The notes: generated by a model from the sequence alone, not told the origin. Positions 13,703 through 20,079 are shown, numbered from the stretch's first letter. The stretch: 20,079 nt of DNA from JBEIFW01 sp044370695 (GCA_044370695.1 JBILVB010000059.1:1-20079), one strand, 5' to 3'. Made by a program: numbers and translations.

Positions 13703-14509
13703 GTGGGCAACGCTTCTTCGAACCGGCCGTCCTCGACCAAGAAGGTGCAGCGGGCAGCGCGCGCTGGCGGGCGCACCAAGGTGCGCTCCAACCGCGGCAC
13801 GGTGTTCCCGGCGTCGGTCGCCGCCGTCGTGGTGGTCGGGCTCGGTCTGGTCGCCTACGCCCGCCAGTCCTCGTCGGTGAACGAGCCGCCGACGGTCGAG
13901 CAGCACTGGCACGTAGCGTTCGCCTTCAACAAGTGCGGCACGGAGCTCGGCAAGGTCCAGAACAACAACGAGACCCAGGGCACCGACGACTTCCTGCTCT
14001 ACCAGTCGACGGGGATCCACACGCACGGGGACGGGGTGATCCACATCCACCCGTTCTCCTCGGCCGGAACCGGCAAGAACGCGAAGCTCGGCACCTGGTT
14101 CAAGCAGGCGGGCATCAAGGTGTCGGACGACCGGATCGAGCTCCCCGAAGGTCTCGGCTCGATGGCCCAGGACGAGCAGTGCCCGGCCACCGACGGCGGC
14201 TCACCCAAGCCGGGCAAGCTCAAGCTGCTGGTCTGGAACGACGCCTCCTCGACCGGGGATCCCGACGTCTACATCACCGGGTTCCCGGATGTCCGGTTCA
14301 CCAAGGACGGTATGGCGATGACGCTGGCGCTCGTCCCCGACGGTGCCGACCTCACCCCGCTCAAGCCGTCCTCCGCCGCGAACCTGAGCGAACTCGGCGC
14401 GGTCGACCAGCCCACCTCGGCGACGACGACGACCGCGGCGACGACGACCGCGGCGACGACGACCGCGGCGACCACGACCGCGGCGACCACGACCACGACC
14501 ACGGGATGA
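13703..14509 (+). CDS. Single-pass His-rich extracytoplasmic protein with Thr/Ala tail
   Basis: A 268-residue protein of unknown function. A basic cytoplasmic N-terminus (1-33) precedes one membrane segment at about 34-52, rich in Val, Ala and Gly; the rest should lie outside. The outer domain contains H-W-H at 68-70 and H-T-H-G-D-G-V-I-H-I-H-P at 106-117, a possible metal site, with Cys78 and Cys160 that could form a disulphide. The tail at 240-267 is nearly pure Thr and Ala in T-T-T-A-A units, a likely wall-spanning or O-glycosylated linker. Its TGA overlaps the ATG of the nucleotidyltransferase (ATGA), so the two are translationally coupled. The GTG start follows a -10-like box. I cannot name the family; a role in envelope glycan or metal handling is inference. 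Confidence 0.85.
   Translation: MGNASSNRPSSTKKVQRAARAGGRTKVRSNRGTVFPASVAAVVVVGLGLVAYARQSSSVNEPPTVEQHWHVAFAFNKCGTELGKVQNNNETQGTDDFLLYQSTGIHTHGDGVIHIHPFSSAGTGKNAKLGTWFKQAGIKVSDDRIELPEGLGSMAQDEQCPATDGGSPKPGKLKLLVWNDASSTGDPDVYITGFPDVRFTKDGMAMTLALVPDGADLTPLKPSSAANLSELGAVDQPTSATTTTAATTTAATTTAATTTAATTTTTTG
14426..14500 (+). repeat. 15-bp tandem repeat encoding T-T-T-A-A units
   Basis: The unit ACGACGACCGCGGCG occurs three times exactly (14426-14440, 14441-14455, 14456-14470), once with a single change (14471-14485), then decays (14486-14500). It keeps frame and encodes the Thr/Ala tail of the His-rich protein. Copy number changes of 15 bases would lengthen or shorten the tail without a frameshift. 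Confidence 0.9.
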
Positions 14510-15501
14510 AAGCGGTCGTCCTCGTCGGCGGGTTCGGCACGCGCCTACGACCGCTGACCTACACCACACCCAAGCCACTGCTGCCCGTGGGGCACCGACC
14601 GATCCTCGAGCTCGTCCTCGAGAACCTCGCCGCCGCCGGTATCGAGGAAGCGGTGCTCTCGCTCGGTTTCAACCCCGACGCGTTCACCGCCCGCTACCCG
14701 CAGCGACGCTGTGCCGGTGTCCGGCTCGACTACGCCGTCGAGCCCGAGCCGCTCGACACGGCGGGCGCCATCGGCTTCGCCGCCCGCCACGCCGGAATCG
14801 ACGAGACGTTCGTGGTGGTGAACGGCGACATCCTCACCGATCTCGACGTCGGTCGCCTCCTTGCGGCGCACCGTGCCACCGGGGCCGAGGGCACGATCCA
14901 CCTCACACCGGTCGAGGACCCGTCGGGCTTCGGCGTCGTGCCCACCGACGCGTCCGGTCGGGTGCTCGCATTCATCGAGAAGCCACCGCGCGACGAAGCG
15001 CCCACCAACCTGATCAACGGTGGCACGTACGTCCTGGAGCCCTCGACGCTCGTCCGGATCCCGACGGGCCGCAAGGTGTCGATCGAGCGCGAGACCTTCC
15101 CGGCGATGGTGGCCGACGGCGTGCTGTTCGCGCTCGCCACCGACGACTACTGGACCGACACCGGTCGGCCCGATCTCTTCCTCGCCGCCAACCTCGACGC
15201 CGTCGCAGGCCGGCGGCGGGGAGCTGCACCGCCGGCGATCGGCGATGGAGCACAGGTCGACGGCACCGTGGTCGACAGCGTGATCGGCGCCGGTTCGACG
15301 GTCGCCACCGGTGCCGTGGTGACCGGCTCGGTGCTGCTGCCCGGGGTGTCGATCGCGCCCGGTGCAGCGGTCATCGGGAGCTGCCTCGGGGCCGCCGTCC
15401 GGGTCGGCGCCGGGGCCCGGGTCGTGGACAGCGTCCTCGGGGACGGCGAGGTCGTCGCCGACGGGGCGACCGTCGCGTCCGAACGGCGTCCCCCCGCCTG
15501 A
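14506..15501 (+). CDS. Mannose-1-phosphate guanylyltransferase-like nucleotidyltransferase
   Basis: A 331-residue sugar-1-phosphate nucleotidyltransferase that probably makes GDP-mannose from mannose-1-phosphate and GTP in the cytosol. The N-terminal Rossmann-like domain has G-G-F-G-T-R-L-R-P-L-T at 8-18 and P-K-P-L-L-P-V at 22-28. V-N-G-D-I-L at 105-110 holds a metal-binding Asp; F-I-E-K-P at 156-160 and S-I-E-R-E-T-F-P at 192-199 follow. From about 245 a left-handed beta-helix shows hexapeptide repeats (G-T-V-V-D-S-V-I-G-A-G-S). This layout matches mycobacterial ManB (Rv3264c) and eukaryotic GMPP; a glucose-1-phosphate thymidylyl- or uridylyltransferase is the alternative. ATG 14506 overlaps the previous stop, and its own stop overlaps the SDR start. 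Confidence 0.88.
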   Translation: MKAVVLVGGFGTRLRPLTYTTPKPLLPVGHRPILELVLENLAAAGIEEAVLSLGFNPDAFTARYPQRRCAGVRLDYAVEPEPLDTAGAIGFAARHAGIDETFVVVNGDILTDLDVGRLLAAHRATGAEGTIHLTPVEDPSGFGVVPTDASGRVLAFIEKPPRDEAPTNLINGGTYVLEPSTLVRIPTGRKVSIERETFPAMVADGVLFALATDDYWTDTGRPDLFLAANLDAVAGRRRGAAPPAIGDGAQVDGTVVDSVIGAGSTVATGAVVTGSVLLPGVSIAPGAAVIGSCLGAAVRVGAGARVVDSVLGDGEVVADGATVASERRPPA

Positions 15502-16403
15502 TGCGAGCGCTGGTCGTCGGCGGTGCCGGGTTCCTCGGCTCGCACCTCGTCGATCTCCTCGTCACCGAGGGCGCGTCGGTCGACGTCGCCGACGACCTGT
15601 CGACCGGCTCGCTGGCCAACCTCGCCGAGGCCCGAACCGCTCGCAATCGTGACCTGCGGATCCACACCCTCGACGCCCGGGGCGGCGAACTCGGCGAGCT
15701 CGCCGCCCGCCGGCCACCCGACGTGGTGTTCCACCTCGCCGTGCCTCGTCACCGGAGCTCGACCGACCAGGACGCGTTCGACCGTGCCGTCAACGGCACC
15801 GCCCGGGTCATCGAGACCGCCGCACGAACCGGGGCGAAGGTCGTCGTGGCGCTGCGCGCCCTCGACCTGTACGGCGCCGTCGCACCGAAGGACCTCCCCG
15901 TGCGCGAGCACCGCCCGAGCGACGCCCCGGTCACCCTGGCCGAGCTGGCCACCAGGACCGTGGTCGACCTGCTGACGATCGCTCGCGAACGGCGCCAGGT
16001 CGAGTTCACCGCGCTCGCCTGCAGTTCGCTCTACGGCCCTCGGCGACGCGACGGGGTCGTCGCCTCCTTCGCCGCTGCGGCGGCGTCCGGCGAGCCCGCC
16101 CGGCTCGACGGTGACGGCCGCCAGACCCGAGACCTGCTCCACGTCGATGACGCGGTCGACGCGCTGTTGCGCGCCGCCCGGCGCGGCAGCGGGCTGGTCG
16201 TGAACATCGGCACCGGGTCGCAGACCGCCGTGCGGGACCTTCACCGGATGGTGCGCGGGGCCGGCGCCCCCGTCGAGCGGGCGCCGGAGCGCCCCGACGA
16301 GCCCGGCCGGTTCGCGCTGTCGCCGGTGCGGGCCCGCATCCATCTCGGCTGGGAGCCGTTCACCCCACTGGCCGACGGGCTCGAGCGCCTCCTGGAGCGC
16401 TGA
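15501..16403 (+). CDS. NAD-dependent epimerase/dehydratase-like protein with degenerate active site
   Basis: A 300-residue extended short-chain dehydrogenase/reductase like sugar-nucleotide epimerases. The dinucleotide motif G-G-A-G-F-L-G at 7-13 and D-D-L-S-T-G at 31-36 are intact, and the downstream L-Y-G-P (177-180), D-G-x-x-x-R-D-L-L-H-V-D-D (204-217) and N-I-G-T-G (235-239) are family-typical. The catalytic positions are not: where S-S precedes the L/VYG segment it reads R-A (119-120), and the YxxxK segment appears as E-L-A-T-R (148-152). It may bind NAD(H) without redox catalysis. It starts at ATG 15501, sharing one base with the nucleotidyltransferase stop, so coupling is strong. Confidence 0.85.
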   Translation: MRALVVGGAGFLGSHLVDLLVTEGASVDVADDLSTGSLANLAEARTARNRDLRIHTLDARGGELGELAARRPPDVVFHLAVPRHRSSTDQDAFDRAVNGTARVIETAARTGAKVVVALRALDLYGAVAPKDLPVREHRPSDAPVTLAELATRTVVDLLTIARERRQVEFTALACSSLYGPRRRDGVVASFAAAAASGEPARLDGDGRQTRDLLHVDDAVDALLRAARRGSGLVVNIGTGSQTAVRDLHRMVRGAGAPVERAPERPDEPGRFALSPVRARIHLGWEPFTPLADGLERLLER

Positions 16404-16420
16404 GCCCGGGCCTCTCAGCG
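16398..16420. terminator. Perfect hairpin spanning both convergent stop codons
   Basis: CGCTGAG (16398-16404) and CTCAGCG (16414-16420) pair perfectly over seven bases with a 9-base loop. The stem contains the TGA of the SDR gene (16401-16403) and the stop of the FbiB-like gene (16415-16417 on the minus strand). It is well placed to insulate the two converging operons. No U-tract is present. Confidence 0.5.
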
Positions 16421-17128
16421 AAACAGGTCCTCGGCGGGCGGGCGGATCAGCTCGCTCATCGACGACGGCCGCAGCCACGACGGGTCGCACCCGCGCACGA
16501 CGGCGACCGGGATCCCGTTCGACTTGCCCATCGCCAGCTCGGCCGCCGCGGCGAGCTCGTCGGCGACCGCGACCTCGGTGACCTGCATGGTGCGCCCGAG
16601 CGCATCGGGCGTGCCGCGCAGGTCGACCACCCCGGCGATCCCGGCCACCCCGATGGCGACATCGGTGAGCCCCTTGCGCCACGGGCGGCCGAACGTGTCC
16701 GAGACGATCACCCCGACCGACACCCCGAGGCGCGCCCGAACGATGTCGACGATCCGTCGGGCCGAACGGTCCGAGTCGACCGGCAACAGCGCGGCGAAGC
16801 CGCGCTCGACGTTCGACAGGTCGATCCCGGAGTTGGCACAGATGAACCCGTGACGGGTCTCGGTGATGATCAGGTCGCCTCGACGGCGCACGATCCGCAC
16901 CGCCTCGGATTCGACGAGACCCTTGTGGGACAACGGGTCATCCGGGTCGACGGGAACGAGGCGCCCCTCGGCTTTCGACACCACCTTCTGGGTCACGACC
17001 AGCACGTCGCCGTCGGCGAGCGGGCCGTTGGGCGGGCCTGCGCACGCCTCGACGATCACGTCGCCGAGTTGGTCGCCGGGCCGGATCTCCCCGATCCCCT
17101 CGACACCCCAGATCGTCAGCCGGTTCAT
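16415..17128 (-). CDS. cofE: Coenzyme F420-0:L-glutamate ligase (single-domain FbiB/CofE)
   Basis: A 237-residue GTP-dependent ligase that adds gamma-linked glutamates to F420-0 in the cytosol. Family motifs are V-T-Q-K-V-V-S-K-A-E-G at 45-55, T-R-H-G-F-I-C-A-N-S-G-I-D at 91-103 and S-D-T-F-G-R-P-W-R-K-G at 143-153. Mycobacterial FbiB is about 450 residues because a nitroreductase-like domain follows; this protein stops at P-A-E-D-L-F-R, close to where that domain would begin, so it is the short, archaeal-CofE-like form. Its ATG overlaps the stop of the FbiA-like gene by one base (TGATG), giving translational coupling. Function is well supported; how dehydro-F420-0 is reduced without the second domain is not shown here. 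Confidence 0.93.
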   Translation of the reverse strand: MNRLTIWGVEGIGEIRPGDQLGDVIVEACAGPPNGPLADGDVLVVTQKVVSKAEGRLVPVDPDDPLSHKGLVESEAVRIVRRRGDLIITETRHGFICANSGIDLSNVERGFAALLPVDSDRSARRIVDIVRARLGVSVGVIVSDTFGRPWRKGLTDVAIGVAGIAGVVDLRGTPDALGRTMQVTEVAVADELAAAAELAMGKSNGIPVAVVRGCDPSWLRPSSMSELIRPPAEDLFR

Positions 17129-18096
17129 CAGGCCACCGCCTCCAACGTGACCCGGGCGAGCGCTGCGGCCCGCTCGGGATCCGACATGATCGTGCCGGTC
17201 ACCAACGCTCGCATCCCGGACCGCTCGACCGCAGCGGCCGCACCGGCATCGACCTCGTCGATCACGAGCGTGCCGGCGAACGGTTCGTACAACCGGGCGA
17301 CGCCGACCACCGAGGACTCGTGGCCGAGTTCGACGAGCATCCGGTCCGCAGGACCCTTCAGCGCAGCCCCCCCGATGATGGGCGACACCGCGACGACGCG
17401 CGCCCGCTTGGCGACGAGCCGGTCCCGGACCTCGGGGAAGGCGACGAGCGGTCCGATCGACACGATCGGGTTCGAGGGGGCGACCACGATCACGTCGGCC
17501 CGGTCCAGCGCCTCGAGCACCGCGCCCGTCGGCCGGGCGGTGCCGTCACCGAACCGGACCGCCGACACCGGCACGGCATGGCGCCGGCCGACGAAGTACT
17601 CCTGGAAGCTGATCTCGCCCTCGCCCGGCACCGTCACCATCGTCGGGCACGGGTCGTCGCTCATGGGCAGCAACCGGAACGGCACCCCGAACGCACGTCG
17701 GATCTCGTCGGTCGCTTCGGTCAGCGAGGCTCCCTCGGCGAGGCGAGCGGTCCGGTAGCAGTGCGTGGCGAGATCCTGGTCTCCGAGGTTGAACCACGTC
17801 GCGGCGGCCGCGCTCCCCGACGGGCGGACCGCAGCGAAGCGGCCGAGGCTCTCCATGACCCGCCATGTCTCCGACGACAGGCCCCAGCCGCGTTCGGTGT
17901 CGATCGCCCCGCCGACGGTGTAGGTGACGGTGTCGAGATCGGGGCTGATCGACAGCCCGTGCAGGACGAGGTCGTCGCCGGTGTTGACCACCGCGCACAC
18001 CGTCTCGCCGCTCAGCACCCGGCGCAACCCGGCCAGGTACCGAGCGGCGCCGACGCCCCCGGAGAGCACCACGACGCACGGCTCAGGAGCGGTCAT
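17128..18096 (-). CDS. fbiA: 2-phospho-L-lactate/phosphoenolpyruvyl transferase FbiA (CofD)
   Basis: A 322-residue cytosolic transferase that joins the activated 2-phospholactate or enolpyruvyl moiety to the deazaflavin Fo, forming (dehydro-)F420-0. The N-terminal G-G-V-G-A-A-R-Y-L-A-G-L at 13-24 is the nucleotide-binding loop. V-N-T-G-D-D at 37-42 is the metal- and Fo-binding region, followed by the family segment H-G-L-S-I-S-P-D-L-D-T-V-T-Y at 46-59 and N-L-G-D-Q-D at 103-108. S-N-P-I-V-S-I-G-P-L is present further on. Length is typical. The ATG lies 14 bases inside the upstream glycosyltransferase gene and its stop overlaps fbiB/cofE, so all three are one operon. FbiC and FbiD, needed earlier in the pathway, are not in the window. 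Confidence 0.95.
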   Translation of the reverse strand: MTAPEPCVVVLSGGVGAARYLAGLRRVLSGETVCAVVNTGDDLVLHGLSISPDLDTVTYTVGGAIDTERGWGLSSETWRVMESLGRFAAVRPSGSAAAATWFNLGDQDLATHCYRTARLAEGASLTEATDEIRRAFGVPFRLLPMSDDPCPTMVTVPGEGEISFQEYFVGRRHAVPVSAVRFGDGTARPTGAVLEALDRADVIVVAPSNPIVSIGPLVAFPEVRDRLVAKRARVVAVSPIIGGAALKGPADRMLVELGHESSVVGVARLYEPFAGTLVIDEVDAGAAAAVERSGMRALVTGTIMSDPERAAALARVTLEAVA

Positions 18097-19189
18097 CGAT
18101 CGCCTGCCGGTACAGCTCGAGCATGGCCGACGCCGTCGACGACCAGGAGTACGCCGCCACCCGCGCCCGGCCCGCCGCGAGCAGCCGGGCCCGTTCCGCC
18201 TCGTCGGCGACCGCCCGGGCCAACGCAGCGGCGAGCGCATCGGCGTCGAGCGGGTCGACGAGGAGCGCTGCGTCGCCGGCCACCTCGGGCAACGCGCCGG
18301 CGGCCGAGGCCACGACCGGGACGTCGTAGCCCATCGCTTCGAGCATCGGAAGGCCGAAACCCTCGTCGAGCGACGGATAGGCGAGCACGCGGGCGTGGGA
18401 GAGGAGCCACACGAGTTGCTCGTCGGTGACGAAATCGGTGAGCACGACCCGTTCGGCCGCCGACGCCGGCAGCGCAGCGATCGCAGCATCGACCCGGGCG
18501 GTGTCGGAGCCGGATTTGCCGACCAGCACCAAGCCGACGTCATGGCCGACGGCACGAAGGATCCCGAACGCCTGCACCAATCGGACCAGGTTCTTGCGCG
18601 GCTCGCGGGTGCCCAGCCCCAGCACGTATGGCCGGTCGTCGAGCCCCGGGAGCGGCGGTCGCCGCTCGGGCGCCGGGCCCAGCTTGGGACCACCGTGGGG
18701 AATGGCGCGCACACGGGTCGTGCCGAAGCGCTCGCACACCTGGTCTGCGACGTACTGGGAGGGGGTGTGGACCCAGGCGCCGCGCTTCACCGCCCGGGCG
18801 ATCAGGGCGGGGAAGCGGCGCACCACCGGATCGACGAGGTCCGGCCGGTCGAGCGGCGAGCAGTCGTGGACCGTGACGACCTCGGCGAGCTTCGAGGGGG
18901 GCACGACGAAGTTGGTGCCGTGGACCACCTCGCACCCGTCGAACGGTCGCCGGGGCCGCGGGTACTCGAGTCGCTGCCACACCTGTTGGGCGAGCGCAGC
19001 CGGGTACGGCAGGCGGACGGTGCCCCGAGGGAGCGGCGCCCGGAAGCTCAGCACGTAACGGACCACGGCGGGCGCGTCCTCGAGCGCGTCGAGGGCTCCG
19101 AGCAACTCGGCGGTGAACCGGCCGATGCCGGTCCGGGGACCGACGAGCGGCCCGGCGTCGACGGCGACGGTCAGCGATGGCACCGGCAT
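18083..19189 (-). CDS. Glycosyltransferase family 4 protein
   Basis: A 368-residue GT-B glycosyltransferase, likely a mannosyl- or rhamnosyl-transferase-like enzyme of surface glycan synthesis. The N-terminus has D-A-G-P-L-V-G-P-R-T-G-I-G-R at 11-24, a donor/acceptor loop typical of this group. V-H-G-T-N-F at 89-94 and T-V-H-D at 106-109 follow. The donor domain has G-T-R-E-P-R-K-N at 193-200 (phosphate-binding Arg and Lys), and D-E-G-F-G-L-P-M-L-E at 275-284 contains the two glutamates of the EX7E motif. ATG 19189 is taken, but GTG 19183 two codons on is 9 bases after a TACGGT box and fits the local leaderless pattern. It is the first gene of the operon with fbiA and cofE. Confidence 0.9.
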   Translation of the reverse strand: MPVPSLTVAVDAGPLVGPRTGIGRFTAELLGALDALEDAPAVVRYVLSFRAPLPRGTVRLPYPAALAQQVWQRLEYPRPRRPFDGCEVVHGTNFVVPPSKLAEVVTVHDCSPLDRPDLVDPVVRRFPALIARAVKRGAWVHTPSQYVADQVCERFGTTRVRAIPHGGPKLGPAPERRPPLPGLDDRPYVLGLGTREPRKNLVRLVQAFGILRAVGHDVGLVLVGKSGSDTARVDAAIAALPASAAERVVLTDFVTDEQLVWLLSHARVLAYPSLDEGFGLPMLEAMGYDVPVVASAAGALPEVAGDAALLVDPLDADALAAALARAVADEAERARLLAAGRARVAAYSWSSTASAMLELYRQAIDDRS

Positions 19190-19192
19190 CGG

Positions 19193-19198
19193 ACCGTA
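19193..19198 (-). promoter_or_regulatory. Putative -10 box for the glycosyltransferase-fbiA-cofE operon
   Basis: TACGGT on the minus strand lies 3 bases before ATG 19189 and 9 bases before GTG 19183. A start of transcription at the normal distance would fall inside the ATG, which favours GTG 19183 as a leaderless start. Confidence 0.4.
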
Positions 19199-19240
19199 CC
19201 GGACCGCTGGCGGCCCCACGAGCCCGGCCGGTCGGCCGAG

Positions 19241-19246
19241 TAGGCT
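19241..19246 (+). promoter_or_regulatory. Putative leaderless -10 box for gmd
   Basis: TAGGCT followed by 9 bases and GTG 19256, with no Shine-Dalgarno sequence. The spacing equals that of the box before the His-rich protein gene. It lies in the 66-base divergent region shared with the glycosyltransferase operon. Confidence 0.45.
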
Positions 19247-19255
19247 CACCGACCT

Positions 19256-20079
19256 GTGAGTACTCCGTCGCGACGCGCCTTGGTCACCGGCATCACCGGT
19301 CAAGACGGGCAGTTCCTGGCCGAACTCCTCCACGCCGAGGGCTACCAGGTCTACGGGTTGCTGAAAGGCCAGAACAACCCTCGGGCGGCGATGATCGGCG
19401 ATGAGCTCCCGTTCGTCGAGCTCGTCTCGGGCGACCTGCAGGACCTGCCCTCGCTGGTCGCTGCGCTCGAGTACACCCAGCCGCACGAGGTCTACAACCT
19501 CGGCGCCATCTCCTTCGTCGCCCTGTCGTTCAAGCAGGCCGAGCTCACCGCCAACATCACCGGTCTCGGGGTGCTGCGGCTGCTCGACGCCATCCGAATG
19601 GTCGGTGGACCACGGGACAACCCGATCCGCTTCTACCAGGCGTCGTCGTCGGAGATGTTCGGCAAGGTGCGCGAGACACCCCAGACCGAGCGCACCGCGT
19701 TCCACCCGCGCTCGCCCTACGGCTGTGCGAAGGTCTTCGGGCACGACATCACGGTCAACTACCGGGAGAGCTACGGGCTGTTCGCCTGTTCGGGGATCCT
19801 GTTCAACCACGAGTCGGAACGGCGCGGGCTCGAGTTCGTCACCCGCAAGATCAGCAACGCCGTCGCCCGTATCCACCTCGGACTCCAGCGGGAACTCGTG
19901 CTCGGCGACATCGAACCCAAGCGTGACTGGGGGTACGCCGGCGACTACGTGCGGGCCATGTGGCTGATGCTCCAGCAGGACCAGCCGGCCGATTACGTGG
20001 TCGCCACGGGCGAGACGCACTCCGTGCGGGAGTTCCTCGACGCCGCGTTCGGCCACGTGGGCATCGACGACTGGACGCC
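19256..20079 (+). CDS. gmd: GDP-mannose 4,6-dehydratase (partial, cut by window end)
   Basis: The first 274 residues of an extended SDR that converts GDP-mannose to GDP-4-keto-6-deoxymannose, precursor of GDP-fucose, GDP-rhamnose and related sugars. The NADP motif T-G-I-T-G-Q-D-G is at 11-18. The catalytic set is intact: Q-A-S-S-S-E-M-F-G at 128-136 and the Tyr155/Lys159 pair in S-P-Y-G-C-A-K. N-H-E-S-E-R-R-G-L-E-F-V-T-R-K at 184-198 and K-R-D-W-G-Y-A-G-D-Y at 222-231 are diagnostic of Gmd. Full-length Gmd has about 320-370 residues, so 50-100 are missing past the window. GTG 19256 follows a -10 box and gives the normal N-terminus. It would use the product of the nucleotidyltransferase at 14506-15501. 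Confidence 0.95.
   Translation, partial: MSTPSRRALVTGITGQDGQFLAELLHAEGYQVYGLLKGQNNPRAAMIGDELPFVELVSGDLQDLPSLVAALEYTQPHEVYNLGAISFVALSFKQAELTANITGLGVLRLLDAIRMVGGPRDNPIRFYQASSSEMFGKVRETPQTERTAFHPRSPYGCAKVFGHDITVNYRESYGLFACSGILFNHESERRGLEFVTRKISNAVARIHLGLQRELVLGDIEPKRDWGYAGDYVRAMWLMLQQDQPADYVVATGETHSVREFLDAAFGHVGIDDWT

Noticed and set aside
14426..14500. Tandem repeat considered as a CRISPR or minisatellite locus
   Set aside because: Units are 15 bases with no spacers and encode a Thr/Ala tail in frame.
12799..15501. Open frame of 900 codons suggesting one giant protein
   Set aside because: Only its last part (from ATG 14506) is a real gene; the rest runs out of frame through the glycosyltransferase and His-rich protein genes.
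1..20079. Search for tRNA, rRNA, transposases, integrases, toxin-antitoxin and restriction genes
   Set aside because: None was recognised by eye on either strand; coding sequence occupies nearly all of the window.

Overview
The window is high-GC DNA from an actinobacterium. Codons end almost always in G or C, GTG and TTG starts are common, several genes look leaderless, and coenzyme F420 genes sit beside acyl-CoA dehydrogenases and an Eis-type acetyltransferase. A single-domain FbiB/CofE rather than the two-domain mycobacterial form, plus two divergent acyl-CoA dehydrogenases and a HIS-rich/Thr-rich tailed envelope protein, would fit an Acidimicrobiia-like lineage (Ilumatobacter and relatives). 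That placement is inference. No RNA genes, insertion sequences, prophage genes or CRISPR arrays were seen, and coding density is very high, with no gene-free stretch over 300 bases.

Left part (1-12383), mostly lipid and small-molecule metabolism with many strand switches. A partial frame at the left edge meets an acyl-CoA dehydrogenase (-). Next come an MFS transporter (+), an F420/PPOX-type oxidoreductase (-), a dimeric alpha/beta-barrel-like protein (+), and a methyltransferase/epoxide-hydrolase-like pair (-). These are followed by a D-aminoacylase-like amidohydrolase (+), an ACAD10/11-type dehydrogenase overlapping an AlkB-like dioxygenase (-), and an Eis-like acetyltransferase (-). The last unit is AhpD-like protein, TesB-like thioesterase and ArfB-like ribosome rescue factor (+).

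Right part (12437-20079), nucleotide-sugar, glycosyltransfer and F420 genes. On + are a WcaI/WbuB-like glycosyltransferase, a single-pass His-rich protein with a Thr/Ala tail, a GDP-mannose pyrophosphorylase-like nucleotidyltransferase and an SDR without the usual catalytic residues. Facing them on - is a tight operon: GT4 glycosyltransferase, FbiA/CofD and FbiB/CofE. Divergent from that operon is GDP-mannose 4,6-dehydratase, cut by the window end. Together they could supply GDP-mannose and GDP-6-deoxyhexoses for a surface glycan. The closeness of fbiA/fbiB to a manB-like gene recalls the Mycobacterium tuberculosis order fbiA-fbiB-...-manB-wbbL-rmlD.

The most interesting signals are the pseudo-SDR, the His-rich tailed protein translationally coupled to the nucleotidyltransferase, a repeated TAnnnT box 6-9 bases before start codons (leaderless promoters), and hairpins that straddle both stop codons at convergent gene ends. 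I found no clear evidence for a wholly new defence or mobile system.
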